Shown piece after piece: positions 53,762 through 64,000 of a stretch of 64,000 nt of DNA; within the stretch, counting starts at the first letter, position 1; every line of letters starts with the position of its first letter. Both the position numbers and the translations under genes were made by a program. Below the pieces are notes generated by a model that saw nothing but the letters and a program-made list of their open reading frames with translations, did no database searches and was not told the origin of the DNA. The DNA is from Rhizobiales bacterium Ga0077525 (GTDB lineage Bacteria > Pseudomonadota > Alphaproteobacteria > Rhizobiales > Xanthobacteraceae), in contig LNDS01000029.1 of NCBI GenBank assembly GCA_001464835.1, positions 1 through 64,000 of the forward strand. The letters run 5' to 3'.

Positions 53762-54376
53762 TCAGCCCGGCCGCCGCGCCAGCGACAGCCAGATGCCGCC
53801 GCCAACGAGCACCGCGCCGGACAAGCGGCCGAGCAATTTGTTGTGGTGCGGCTTCAAGAACCAGGCGCGGCCGAGGCCGGCCGCCACCGCCCAGCCGGAG
53901 TCGAGAACCGCCGCGATCAGCAATGACGCGACCGACATCACAAATATCTGGAAACCGACCGGCAATGACGGATCGATGAACTGCGGCAGGAACGCCGTGA
54001 AGAAGGCAATCGTCTTCGGATTGGTCACCGCAACGAGGAAGCCGCGCGTCGCGAACACATGGCCGCGTGGCTCGATCGCCTCGATGGGCGCGCCGGCATG
54101 GCGCCAGGCCTGGATGCCGAGCCAGACGAGGTAGGCGGCGCCGGTCCAGCGCATGATCTCGAACAGTTGCGACGACATGTTGAGGAGCCAGCTCAGCCCC
54201 AAGCCGATGCCGGCCAGCAGCACCGCTGTGCCGACCATGGTGCCGAGCACCGTCGCCAGCGCCGGACGAATGCCGCGCTGCGCGCCGGTCGCGATTACCA
54301 AGGCGACAACGGGTCCCGGGACGATGATGAGGATCGCGGTGACGACGAGGAAGGCGGAGAAGAGCTGGTAGTTCAT
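53762..54376 (-). CDS. LysE/RhtB family amino-acid exporter
   Basis: A 204-residue membrane protein with about six helices. LysE marks: IIVPGPVVALVIATGAQRG near residues 18-36, GTMVGTAVLLAGIGLGLSWL, WTGAAYLVWLGIQAWR, and FLVAVTNPKTIAFFTAFLPQF near 115 with the NPK motif. It probably exports an amino acid or derivative. ATG 54376 with GGAG nine bases upstream is chosen; longer frames upstream show no homology. The stop is three bases from that of the convergent ankyrin gene. Confidence 0.93.
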   Translation of the reverse strand: MNYQLFSAFLVVTAILIIVPGPVVALVIATGAQRGIRPALATVLGTMVGTAVLLAGIGLGLSWLLNMSSQLFEIMRWTGAAYLVWLGIQAWRHAGAPIEAIEPRGHVFATRGFLVAVTNPKTIAFFTAFLPQFIDPSLPVGFQIFVMSVASLLIAAVLDSGWAVAAGLGRAWFLKPHHNKLLGRLSGAVLVGGGIWLSLARRPG

Positions 54377-54487
54377 GGTCACGCTGCTCCCTGACAGTGG
54401 CAGCACCATCAATCCACGGGCGCCGCTCCGACGCAAGCCGAACCGTCTGTTAACGCACCGCGCGCAAAATGAGCCTCGGAGCATGCC

Positions 54488-54999
54488 ATGTGGAGCCGGG
54501 CGTTTCTGACCGTCGGAGTCGTGAGCGGGGTTGCTATCGCAACGCTCGCGCTTGTTGCAATGTGGCTCGCGCTATTCGCGGTGTCGATCGGCGACGACCC
54601 ATCCTTTACGCCCGCCAATATCGTGCAGATCTGCGCCCCCGGCGTCGTGGCCTATCCGGCGTGCTGGTACGCGCTGATCTTCCGCAAACGGAGCTATTCG
54701 GTGGGCGACACCGTGATGCTGGTGGTCATGACTTTCGCCGCACTCTGGGCCCTGGTGGCGGTGATACTGGCGGTCGGAGGCATCTATGTCGGCGCGACGA
54801 TCGTAGCGACCGCGACCGATCCGGAATGGGGCCTGTTGCTCGCCGCCGCCTCGCCAGTCGCCTATGTGTTCATGAGCCTGATCGGCGCGGTGTTTCTGAT
54901 CGTGCCCTATGTCGCGATCGCGACGCCAGCAGCCTTCGCCCATCGCTGGCTGATGCTGAGGCTGTTCCGCGCGCCGGCGGCCGCCGGCGCCTCGCCGGT

Positions 55000-55003
<4 letters not shown>
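54488..55003 (+). CDS. Multi-pass membrane protein, unknown
   Basis: A 171-residue protein with about four membrane helices: residues 5-29 ([20 protein letters not shown]), about 43-60, 75-105 and 123-145. Short loops carry few charges, and no domain is recognised. The sequence ends in an Ala/Gly-rich cytoplasmic tail. The ATG at 54488 overlaps the region divergent from the LysE gene, so both promoters share the 110 bases between them. Its stop overlaps the gyrA stop (CTAG), convergent. Confidence 0.72.
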
Positions 55004-57765
<2,762 letters not shown>

Positions 57766-57989
57766 AAGGGCTTTCCTGGAGGCGTTCCGCAGGGTGAGAG
57801 AATCTCCGATTTTCTATCTGATTCAAAGCCCCGGCGCCAATCTTAAACCGCGCAAAAAACGTCTATTTTCATCTTTGTTTTCAATATGTTACAAGCACGA
57901 TCAGCGGCCTTTGCCGAGGCCGCGGCGGCCTTATGGAAACGGGCATATAAAGCGCGCTATCCGGCCGCCAAAAAGATACCATCGCCGCC

Positions 57990-58628
57990 ATGTCGCTCCA
58001 GCTTCTTCCGCTCGATTTTGTCATCTCGGCCCTAGTCACGATCCTGGTCGTACTTGATCCGATCGGGCTGGTGCCGTCGTTCATCGCCGTCACGCAGGGG
58101 TTGCCGGCAAAGTCACGGCGAAACGTGGCGCTCCGCGCCTGCCTGATCGCCACCGCGATCCTGGCGGGCGCCGCGCTGGCCGGCGACTGGCTGCTGCGCA
58201 TGCTGTCAATTTCGCTGCCGGCATTCCGCATCGCCGGCGGCCTGCTGCTGTTCTCGATCGCCTCGGAAATGGTGTTCGGCGTGCGCGTCGTGCGCCAGAC
58301 CGAAACCGCCGAAAACGCCATTGAGGAGCGCGTGCGCAACATCGCCGCCTTCCCCCTCGCCATCCCGCTAATGGCCGGCCCCGGCGCCATCACCGCCAGC
58401 GTGCTGCTGGCCGGCCGCGCCGACGGCGATCCGCTGCGCCTTGGCCTGCTGCTCGGCGTCATCGCCGCGGTGATGCTGCTGTGCTTCGTCGTTTTCGAAC
58501 TGGCCGGTCGCATCGGCAATCTGCTCGGCACCACCGCAACCTCGGTCGCTTCGCGCATTCTCGGCGTGCTGCTCGCGGCGCTTGCGGTGCAATTCGTCAT
58601 CGACGGCGTGAAAGCCGCGATCGGCTGA
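57990..58628 (+). CDS. MarC family membrane protein
   Basis: A 212-residue protein with six predicted helices. MarC marks are VVLDPIGLVPSFIAVTQG near residues 21-38, FRIAGGLLLFSIASEMVFGV and PLAIPLMAGPGAITASVLLA. Function is unclear; the family was named near the mar locus but is not a proven antibiotic exporter. It is divergent from gyrA with a spacer of about 224 bases that contains A/T-rich promoter-like DNA for gyrA (57848-57895). Confidence 0.93.
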   Translation: MSLQLLPLDFVISALVTILVVLDPIGLVPSFIAVTQGLPAKSRRNVALRACLIATAILAGAALAGDWLLRMLSISLPAFRIAGGLLLFSIASEMVFGVRVVRQTETAENAIEERVRNIAAFPLAIPLMAGPGAITASVLLAGRADGDPLRLGLLLGVIAAVMLLCFVVFELAGRIGNLLGTTATSVASRILGVLLAALAVQFVIDGVKAAIG

Positions 58629-58708
58629 GATACGGCGCAACCGCTACAAATGATAGCGCGTCACCATGACGCCCCTTTCGGGACTCCGGGATGCTAAGAT
58701 GATCCATC

Positions 58709-60019
58709 ATGCTTTATCTTGAAGTTACCATCGTCGCCGTTCTGATCGTCATCAACGGCCTCCTGGCTATGTCCGAATTGGCGATCGTCTCATCCCGCCC
58801 CAGCCGGCTCAAGGCGATGATCGACCGCAACGTCTACGGCTCGCGCCGCGCACTGGCGCTGGCGTCCAATCCCGGCCGATTCCTCTCCACGGTACAGATC
58901 GGCATCACCTTGGTCGGCGTCGTCTCCGGCGCTGTGTCGGGCGCGACGCTCGGCCTACGCCTTACCGGTGCGCTGATCGAACTTGGCCTGCCGCCTGCGA
59001 TCGCCGAGCCCGCGGGCATCGGTGTCGTCGTGGCACTGATCACCTATGCATCGCTGATCGTCGGTGAACTGGTGCCCAAGCAGATCGCGTTGCGCGATCC
59101 GGAACGGGTAGCCGCCAAGGTCGCGCCGGCAATGACCATCCTTGCCACCATCGCCAGGCCACTGGTGTGGCTGCTAGACTTTTCCGGCCGCGCGCTGCTG
59201 CGCCTGCTGCGGCAGGACATGCCGAGCCAAAGCGGCGTCTCCGACGATGAGATAAAATCCATCATCGCCGAGGCGGAAAATGCCGGCGTCATCGAACCCG
59301 GCGAGCGCAAGCTCATTTCCGGCGTGATGCGGCTGGGCAATCGCAGCGTCAGCGCCGTGTTGACGCCGCGCACCGAGGTGCACTGGATCGATCTCACCGC
59401 CAGCGACAAGACCATCCGCGACAAGTTGAAGAATGCCCAGCACTCGCGGCTACCGGCCGGCGAAACGGTCGATGCCTTGATCGGTGTGGTGCAAACGCGC
59501 GACCTGCTCGCCGCCGCGCTATCGCGCAAGCCCCTCGACATCCGCAGGCATATCCGCGAAGCGCCGGTCGTCAGCGATACCGCCGATGCGCTGGATGTGC
59601 TGGCGACGTTGCGTCAAGCCGATGTGCCGATGGCGCTGGTGCACGACGAATACGGCCACTTCGAAGGCATCATCACGCCGGCCGACATGCTGGAAGCCAT
59701 CGCCGGCGCGTTCCGGGCCGATGCCGGCACCGACGAACCGGAAGCGTTCCGCCGCGCCGATGGATCTTGGCTGCTGGCCGGCTCGCTGTCGGCCGATGAG
59801 ATGGCCGAACATCTCGCTATCGCGCTGCCGGAGCGGCGCGATTACGAAACCGTCGCCGGCTTCGTGCTCGCCCTTATGGGCCACCTGCCGCTCACCGGCG
59901 AGACCGTCACCGCGCATGGCTGGCGCTTCGAAGTCGTCGATCTCGACGGCCGCCGCATCGACAAAGTGCTGGCGTCGCGGCTGCCGGCCTTGCACCGCGA
60001 GCCGCCGCTGGCGCGATGA
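58709..60019 (+). CDS. CNNM/CorC-type transporter (DUF21 plus CBS domains)
   Basis: A 436-residue membrane protein. The DUF21 region has three to four helices and SELAIVSSRPSRLKAMIDR near residues 22-40. Two CBS domains follow (VLTPRTEVHWIDLTASDK near 215, MALVHDEYGHFEGIITPADM near 310), then a C-terminal CorC_HlyC domain (GSWLLAGSLSADEMAEHLAI). Homologues are linked with Mg/Co export; old names call them hemolysins without proof. It lies 80 bases after marC on the same strand. Confidence 0.92.
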   Translation: MLYLEVTIVAVLIVINGLLAMSELAIVSSRPSRLKAMIDRNVYGSRRALALASNPGRFLSTVQIGITLVGVVSGAVSGATLGLRLTGALIELGLPPAIAEPAGIGVVVALITYASLIVGELVPKQIALRDPERVAAKVAPAMTILATIARPLVWLLDFSGRALLRLLRQDMPSQSGVSDDEIKSIIAEAENAGVIEPGERKLISGVMRLGNRSVSAVLTPRTEVHWIDLTASDKTIRDKLKNAQHSRLPAGETVDALIGVVQTRDLLAAALSRKPLDIRRHIREAPVVSDTADALDVLATLRQADVPMALVHDEYGHFEGIITPADMLEAIAGAFRADAGTDEPEAFRRADGSWLLAGSLSADEMAEHLAIALPERRDYETVAGFVLALMGHLPLTGETVTAHGWRFEVVDLDGRRIDKVLASRLPALHREPPLAR

Positions 60020-60059
60020 CGCGCGGTTGCTCGCGTCATCGTTCATCCGGGCGATCGAC

Positions 60060-60560
60060 CTAGAACGGAATCTCGTCGTCCATGTCGTCGCGCTTTCCGG
60101 CGCTGGCCATCGCCGGCTTGCGCGCCGGCGCGCCGCCGCGCGGGCTGCTGGAGCCGAAGTCGTCGCCGCCCATATCGCCGCTGTCGGATGCACCGGCGCC
60201 GCCGCCGCCGCGGCCATCAAGCATGGTCAGCGACGAGTTGAAGCCCTGCAAAACGACTTCGGTCGAGTAGCGCTCGTGGCCGTCTTTGTCGGTCCACTTG
60301 CGGGTCTGCAACGCGCCTTCGATGTAAACCTTCGAGCCCTTCTTGACGTATTGCTCGACGATCTTGCACAGGCCTTCATTGAAGATGACGACGCGGTGCC
60401 ACTCGGTTTTTTCCTTGCGCTCGCCGGTCGCCTTGTCGCGCCAGCTCTCCGACGTAGCGATCCGCAAATTGGCGATCGGACGGCCGTCCTGGGTGCGGCG
60501 AATTTCCGGATCGGCGCCCAGATTACCAATCAGAATGACTTTGTTGACGCTACCCGCCAT
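60060..60560 (-). CDS. ssb: Single-stranded DNA-binding protein
   Basis: Binds ssDNA in replication, recombination and repair. The 166-residue protein opens [20 protein letters not shown], has OB-fold strands [36 protein letters not shown] and [10 protein letters not shown], a Gly-rich linker, and the C-terminal acidic tip DDEIPF that recruits partner proteins. ATG 60560 opens on the conserved VNKVIL; upstream codons are not conserved. An SOS box lies in its likely promoter about 225 bases upstream. Its usual neighbour uvrA is separated by an outer-membrane protein gene. Confidence 0.96.
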   Translation of the reverse strand: MAGSVNKVILIGNLGADPEIRRTQDGRPIANLRIATSESWRDKATGERKEKTEWHRVVIFNEGLCKIVEQYVKKGSKVYIEGALQTRKWTDKDGHERYSTEVVLQGFNSSLTMLDGRGGGGAGASDSGDMGGDDFGSSSPRGGAPARKPAMASAGKRDDMDDEIPF

Positions 60561-60772
60561 GACTTTTCTCCGATGAGCGATGCTCGCACGGCCTTCAAGA
60601 GAGCCGCCGCGGATCGCCGGTAAGGGCCGGCCCGTCGCGACAGGCAGGCCCGCGATAATTTTCCACCCTAGACTGAGGCCCACTTGCGGCAAGCGCGTTC
60701 GCCGCTAATCCACAGGCCTAGAAACTCTGCGCACGCGCTGCCGCCATTTCGCGCGATCTGGCACAAACGGTC

Positions 60773-60813
60773 GTTCTCTTTTTGTTCTTAGTGCCTCGAC
60801 CGGTTTTCGTCAA
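60773..60813 (-). promoter_or_regulatory. Putative ssb promoter with LexA (SOS) box
   Basis: On the minus strand TTGACG (60808-60813) and TAAGAA (60785-60790) are 17 bases apart. Overlapping the -10 is the SOS box GTTCTCTTTTTGTTC (60773-60787 in plus orientation), GTTC-N7-GTTC. SOS control of ssb is known in several alphaproteobacteria. Confidence 0.75.
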
Positions 60814-60871
60814 GGGATTTGGCTCAGTCCAAGGTTCGCGGACGGACTCGCAAAGCTCCGGGGGTGCAGCC

Positions 60872-60895
60872 AAAAAGTTCCATAAAAAGTTCCAT
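60872..60895. repeat. Perfect 12-bp tandem repeat AAAAAGTTCCAT x2
   Basis: Two head-to-tail copies of AAAAAGTTCCAT, with a looser third block GAAGTTCCAG at 60914. Located 155-180 bases before the outer-membrane protein gene, where repeated sites may bind a regulator. Confidence 0.6.
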
Positions 60896-61049
60896 TTATC
60901 GGCAATTACTTTAGAAGTTCCAGTGACTTAGCAGCAACACACATTTGCTTTGCAATGGGCTAAATGGATTCCCAAGCGGACGCACCGTCCGTGCAAGAGA
61001 AGCATCGGATTCATCTCTCTCGACACAGAATCCATTTTTTGGAGGCACC

Positions 61050-61679
61050 ATGCGAATTCTTACAGCTATCAGCGCGGCCTTGCTCGGGCTTGGCGTCGTT
61101 ACGTCAGCGTCCGCTGCGGACCTGCCCCGCAAGGCTCCGGCCTATGTCGCGCCTATCGGGTATAACTGGACCGGGTTCTACGTCGGTCTTAACGGCGGCT
61201 ACGGCTGGTCCGGCGACGCCAATGGTTTCGTCGGCGGCGGCCAGATCGGCTACAACTGGCAGGGCGCCGGCAGCCCCTTCGTGTTCGGCCTCGAAGCCGA
61301 CATTCAGGGCGCTGACATCGACAGCTCGGCGACCGCTGGCGGCGTGACTGCGACCGCCCGCATCAATGCCTTCGGCACCGTGCGCGGCCGCGTCGGCTAC
61401 GCCATGGACCGCGCGATGATCTACGCCACGGGCGGCTGGGCCTATACCCGCACGTCGCTCAGCCTGACCGGCCCCGGCGGCCAGATCTCGGACTCCGACT
61501 GGAGCTCGGGTTACACGCTCGGCGGCGGTCTGGAATGGGCGCTCTGGGATCGCTGGAGCGTCAAGGGCGAATATCTCTACGTCAACACCCGGGACGTCAG
61601 CCTGACGCTGGGTGGCGTGACCATGACCGGCGATTACGACTTCAGCGTCGTCCGCGCCGGCCTGAACTACCGCTTCTAG
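61050..61679 (+). CDS. Outer-membrane beta-barrel protein (Omp25/31-like)
   Basis: A 209-residue protein. A signal peptide of 22 residues ends [30 protein letters not shown] is the typical start of the alphaproteobacterial Omp25/31 porin-like barrel. Alternating strands follow with aromatic girdles, [33 protein letters not shown], ending [12 protein letters not shown] with the C-terminal Phe needed for barrel insertion. GGAGGC precedes the ATG at 61050 and a strong terminator follows. The gene lies between ssb and uvrA, which are adjacent in many relatives, so it may be a later insertion. Confidence 0.93.
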   Translation: MRILTAISAALLGLGVVTSASAADLPRKAPAYVAPIGYNWTGFYVGLNGGYGWSGDANGFVGGGQIGYNWQGAGSPFVFGLEADIQGADIDSSATAGGVTATARINAFGTVRGRVGYAMDRAMIYATGGWAYTRTSLSLTGPGGQISDSDWSSGYTLGGGLEWALWDRWSVKGEYLYVNTRDVSLTLGGVTMTGDYDFSVVRAGLNYRF

Positions 61680-61698
61680 GCGGCGTATCTTCTGCGAA

Positions 61699-61726
61699 AG
61701 GGCCGGCCTCGCGCCGGCCCTTTTTT
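61699..61726 (+). terminator. Rho-independent terminator after the outer-membrane protein gene
   Basis: Stem GGGCCGGC / GCCGGCCC with loop CTCGC is followed by six T. Confidence 0.93.
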
Positions 61727-61783
61727 ATTGCGGAGCAAATCTATCAACCGATGAGTGGCGGCCAGCACTGGAAATGTGCCGGC

Positions 61784-61830
61784 GTTCTTATTACGTTCCA
61801 ATCTGTCATTAGCGCCGTCCGACACTATAT
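61784..61830 (+). promoter_or_regulatory. LexA (SOS) box and -10 region of uvrA
   Basis: GTTCTTATTACGTTC (61784-61798) is a perfect GTTC-N7-GTTC box, 100 bases before the uvrA ATG. A CTATAT -10-like hexamer is at 61825-61830. uvrA is a standard SOS gene, so the match is expected. Confidence 0.78.
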
Positions 61831-61897
61831 GTCGCCGGCATCTGCCGCTGTTTGCGCGGTGCGTCCCCTGTCCCGAAGTTCCAAACAGCGACATTTC

Positions 61898-64000
61898 ATG
61901 ACCGACCCAGTGCGCAAAAAGCCCGACAACAGCCGCAGCATCACCATCCGGGGCGCCCGCGAGCACAACCTCAAGAACGTCGATGTCACGATCCCGCGCG
62001 ACCAACTGGTGGTGTTCACCGGCCTGTCCGGTTCCGGCAAGTCGTCGCTCGCCTTCGACACGATCTATGCCGAGGGCCAGCGCCGCTATGTCGAATCGCT
62101 GTCGGCCTATGCGCGCCAGTTCCTCGAGATGATGCAGAAGCCGGACGTCGACCAGATCGACGGCCTGTCGCCGGCCATTTCCATCGAACAGAAGACCACG
62201 TCGAAGAACCCGCGCTCGACCGTCGGCACCGTCACCGAGATCTACGACTACATGCGCCTGTTGTGGGCGCGCGTCGGCATTCCCTATTCGCCGGCGACCG
62301 GATTACCGATCGAGAGCCAGACCGTCAGCCAGATGGTCGACCGCGTTCTCGCTTTGCCGGACGGCACGAGGATCTATGTGCTGGCCCCCGTCGTGCGCGG
62401 CCGCAAGGGCGAATACAAGAAGGAACTCGCCGATTACATGCGCAAGGGCTATCAGCGCGTGAAGATCGACGGCGAATTCTACGAGATCGCCGACGTCAAG
62501 CCGCTGGACAAGAAGTTCACCCACGACATCGACGTGGTGGTGGACCGCCTTGTCGTCAAATCCGACATCGGCACAAGGCTGGCGGATTCGTTCGAGCAGG
62601 CCCTCAAGCTCGCCGACGGCCTGGCCATCGTCGAGATCGCCGACTCCAAAGCCTCCGGCGCCGCCGCCAACCGCGGCCGCAACGCCAATGCCGAACGCAT
62701 CATGTTTTCGGAGAAGTTCGCCTGCCCGGTGTCCGGCTTCACCATTCCGGAAATCGAGCCGCGGCTGTTCTCGTTCAACAATCCGTTCGGCGCGTGTCCT
62801 GCCTGCGGCGGCCTCGGCGTCGAGCAGCATATCGATGCCGATCTGGTCATCCCGGACCGCGACGCGACGCTGAAGAAAGGCGCCATCGCGCCCTGGGCCA
62901 AGTCGTCGTCGCCCTATTACATCCAGACGCTGACCGCGCTCGGCAAGCACTACCGCTTCACGCTCGACACCAAGTGGAAGGACCTGCCGAAGAAGACGCA
63001 GGAGGCCATCCTCTATGGCTCCGGCGAGGACGAGATCAAATTCGTCTATGACGACGGCATTCGCGGCTACCAGACCAAGAAGCCGTTCGAGGGCGTCATC
63101 ACCAATCTCGAGCGCCGCTTCAAGGAAACCGAATCCGAGTGGGCGCGCGAGGATTTGCAGAAGTATTTCACCGACGTGCCCTGCGCGGCGTGCAAGGGCG
63201 CGCGCCTGAAGCCCGAGGCCTTGTCGGTCAAGATCGCGGGCCGCACCATCAGCGACATTGCCGAACTGTCGATCCGCAAAGCCGGTGACTGGGCGATCGA
63301 CCTGCCGAAGGACCTGACGCCTAAGCAGAACGAGATCGCCACGCGAATCTTGAAGGAAATCCGCGACCGTTTGAAGTTCCTGGTCGATGTCGGCCTCGAT
63401 TATCTGACGCTCGCCCGCGCCGCCGGCACATTGTCCGGCGGCGAGAGCCAGCGCATTCGCCTCGCCTCCCAAATCGGCTCCGGATTGACCGGCGTCTTGT
63501 ACGTGCTCGACGAACCGAGCATCGGCCTGCACCAGCGCGACAATGAGCGCCTGCTGGTCACTCTCAAAAGGCTGCGCGATCTCGGCAACACCGTGATCGT
63601 CGTCGAGCATGACGAGGACGCCATCAAGACCGCCGATTATGTGCTCGACATCGGCCCCGGCGCCGGCATTCACGGCGGCCACATCATCGCCGAAGGCACG
63701 GTCGACGACATCATCGCCGCGCCGGCCTCATGGACCGGCAAGTATCTCAGCGGCGAATTGAACGTGCCGATTCCGGAGCGCCGCGCGCCCAACAAGCGGC
63801 GCACCATCAAGAATCTCAAGAACGTCACCACGGAAATTCCGCTCGGCCTGTTCACCGCCATCACCGGCGTGTCCGGCGGCGGCAAGTCGACGCTGCTGAT
63901 CGACACGCTCTACAATTCGGTGGCGCGCAAATTGAACAACGCCTCGCTCGCCCCCGCCCCGCACGACCGCATCGAGGGCCTCGAGCACATCGACAAGATC
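61898..64000 (+). CDS. uvrA: Excinuclease ABC subunit UvrA (5' part, runs off the window)
   Basis: DNA damage sensor of nucleotide excision repair. The first 701 codons of about 950-1000 are present and uninterrupted. Seen: Walker [21 protein letters not shown] near residue 41, [16 protein letters not shown], the UvrB-binding region, a zinc site with CPVSGF and [11 protein letters not shown], a second cysteine pair [11 protein letters not shown], and ABC signature [19 protein letters not shown] with [12 protein letters not shown]. The second Walker [19 protein letters not shown], lies near residue 660. The frame reaches the end of the window without a stop. The ATG at 61898 opens on [10 protein letters not shown]. 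Confidence 0.97.
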   Translation, partial: MTDPVRKKPDNSRSITIRGAREHNLKNVDVTIPRDQLVVFTGLSGSGKSSLAFDTIYAEGQRRYVESLSAYARQFLEMMQKPDVDQIDGLSPAISIEQKTTSKNPRSTVGTVTEIYDYMRLLWARVGIPYSPATGLPIESQTVSQMVDRVLALPDGTRIYVLAPVVRGRKGEYKKELADYMRKGYQRVKIDGEFYEIADVKPLDKKFTHDIDVVVDRLVVKSDIGTRLADSFEQALKLADGLAIVEIADSKASGAAANRGRNANAERIMFSEKFACPVSGFTIPEIEPRLFSFNNPFGACPACGGLGVEQHIDADLVIPDRDATLKKGAIAPWAKSSSPYYIQTLTALGKHYRFTLDTKWKDLPKKTQEAILYGSGEDEIKFVYDDGIRGYQTKKPFEGVITNLERRFKETESEWAREDLQKYFTDVPCAACKGARLKPEALSVKIAGRTISDIAELSIRKAGDWAIDLPKDLTPKQNEIATRILKEIRDRLKFLVDVGLDYLTLARAAGTLSGGESQRIRLASQIGSGLTGVLYVLDEPSIGLHQRDNERLLVTLKRLRDLGNTVIVVEHDEDAIKTADYVLDIGPGAGIHGGHIIAEGTVDDIIAAPASWTGKYLSGELNVPIPERRAPNKRRTIKNLKNVTTEIPLGLFTAITGVSGGGKSTLLIDTLYNSVARKLNNASLAPAPHDRIEGLEHIDKI

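Larger units (their letters stand above)
60561..61049. other. 489-bp regulatory spacer between ssb and the outer-membrane protein gene
   Basis: No gene seen. The ssb half contains the promoter with SOS box (60773-60813). The other half holds a perfect 12-base tandem repeat (60872-60895) and A/T-rich DNA before the outer-membrane gene. The ssb leader would be over 200 bases long. Confidence 0.6.

Overview
The window is GC-rich chromosomal DNA of an alphaproteobacterium, most likely order Hyphomicrobiales (Rhizobiales) near Bradyrhizobiaceae/Xanthobacteraceae. The evidence is the gene order (mfd-sdhE-recG-DUF502-glmS-glmU; gyrA-coaD-ppi-ppi-queA-tgt; ssb close to uvrA), phosphatidylcholine synthase, a Bradyrhizobium-type ndvB/ndvC glucan synthase pair, direct-repeat SOS boxes (GTTC-N7-GTTC), and palindromic intergenic repeats typical of this group. 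The genus cannot be fixed from sequence reading alone. I see no rRNA, transposase, integrase, prophage or CRISPR array. There is one tRNA, tRNA-Lys(TTT).

Layout. 0.1-5 kb: rimO, an SH3-domain secreted protein, a phosphoesterase, an amidohydrolase and a TctC-type solute receptor. 5-7.4 kb: bioD, then a Zn amidase and uraH (purine/ureide breakdown). 7.5-11.6 kb: a minus-strand run of quinone reductase, SDR, phosphatidylcholine synthase, DUF1326 and DUF2182 proteins. 11.6-22 kb: UbiH-type hydroxylase, AEC carrier, malyl-CoA-lyase-type enzyme, hspQ, ialB-like protein, YejA-type peptide receptor, a degenerate acyl-adenylate enzyme, a degenerate GGDEF-like protein and a DsbA/FrnE protein. 22.1-23.3 kb: a small A+T-richer insert with two unknown genes, lying between the present 3' end of mfd and a diverged second copy of that 3' end. 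23.3-33.5 kb: mfd, sdhE, recG, DUF502, glmS, glmU. 33.5-40.2 kb: a SPOR-like protein, a small membrane protein and the ndv glucan genes.

40.3-44.3 kb: M20 peptidase, tRNA-Lys and a cluster of small unknown genes. The first two form a translationally coupled pair whose promoter carries a LexA-type box between its -35 and -10. A CHRD protein follows. 44.3-48.3 kb: two aromatic-ring flavin hydroxylases, a ceramidase-family membrane protein and a PDC-lactonase-like hydrolase. 48.5-52.6 kb: tgt, queA, two cyclophilins and coaD, where intergenic repeats supply the stop codons of tgt and queA. 52.7-64 kb: an ankyrin protein whose ribosome site lies inside a terminator-like hairpin, a LysE exporter, gyrA, MarC, a CNNM/CorC-type protein, ssb, an outer-membrane barrel protein and the 5' 701 codons of uvrA.

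Genome-maintenance genes (mfd, recG, ssb, uvrA, gyrA) recur through the window. SOS boxes stand before ssb and uvrA and before the unknown pair next to tRNA-Lys. The best candidates for something undescribed are that LexA-controlled pair, the mfd-end insert, the hairpin over the ankyrin gene's ribosome site, and the two degenerate enzymes at 18.5-21.4 kb. No enzyme activity here has been tested; functions are inferred from recognised families.
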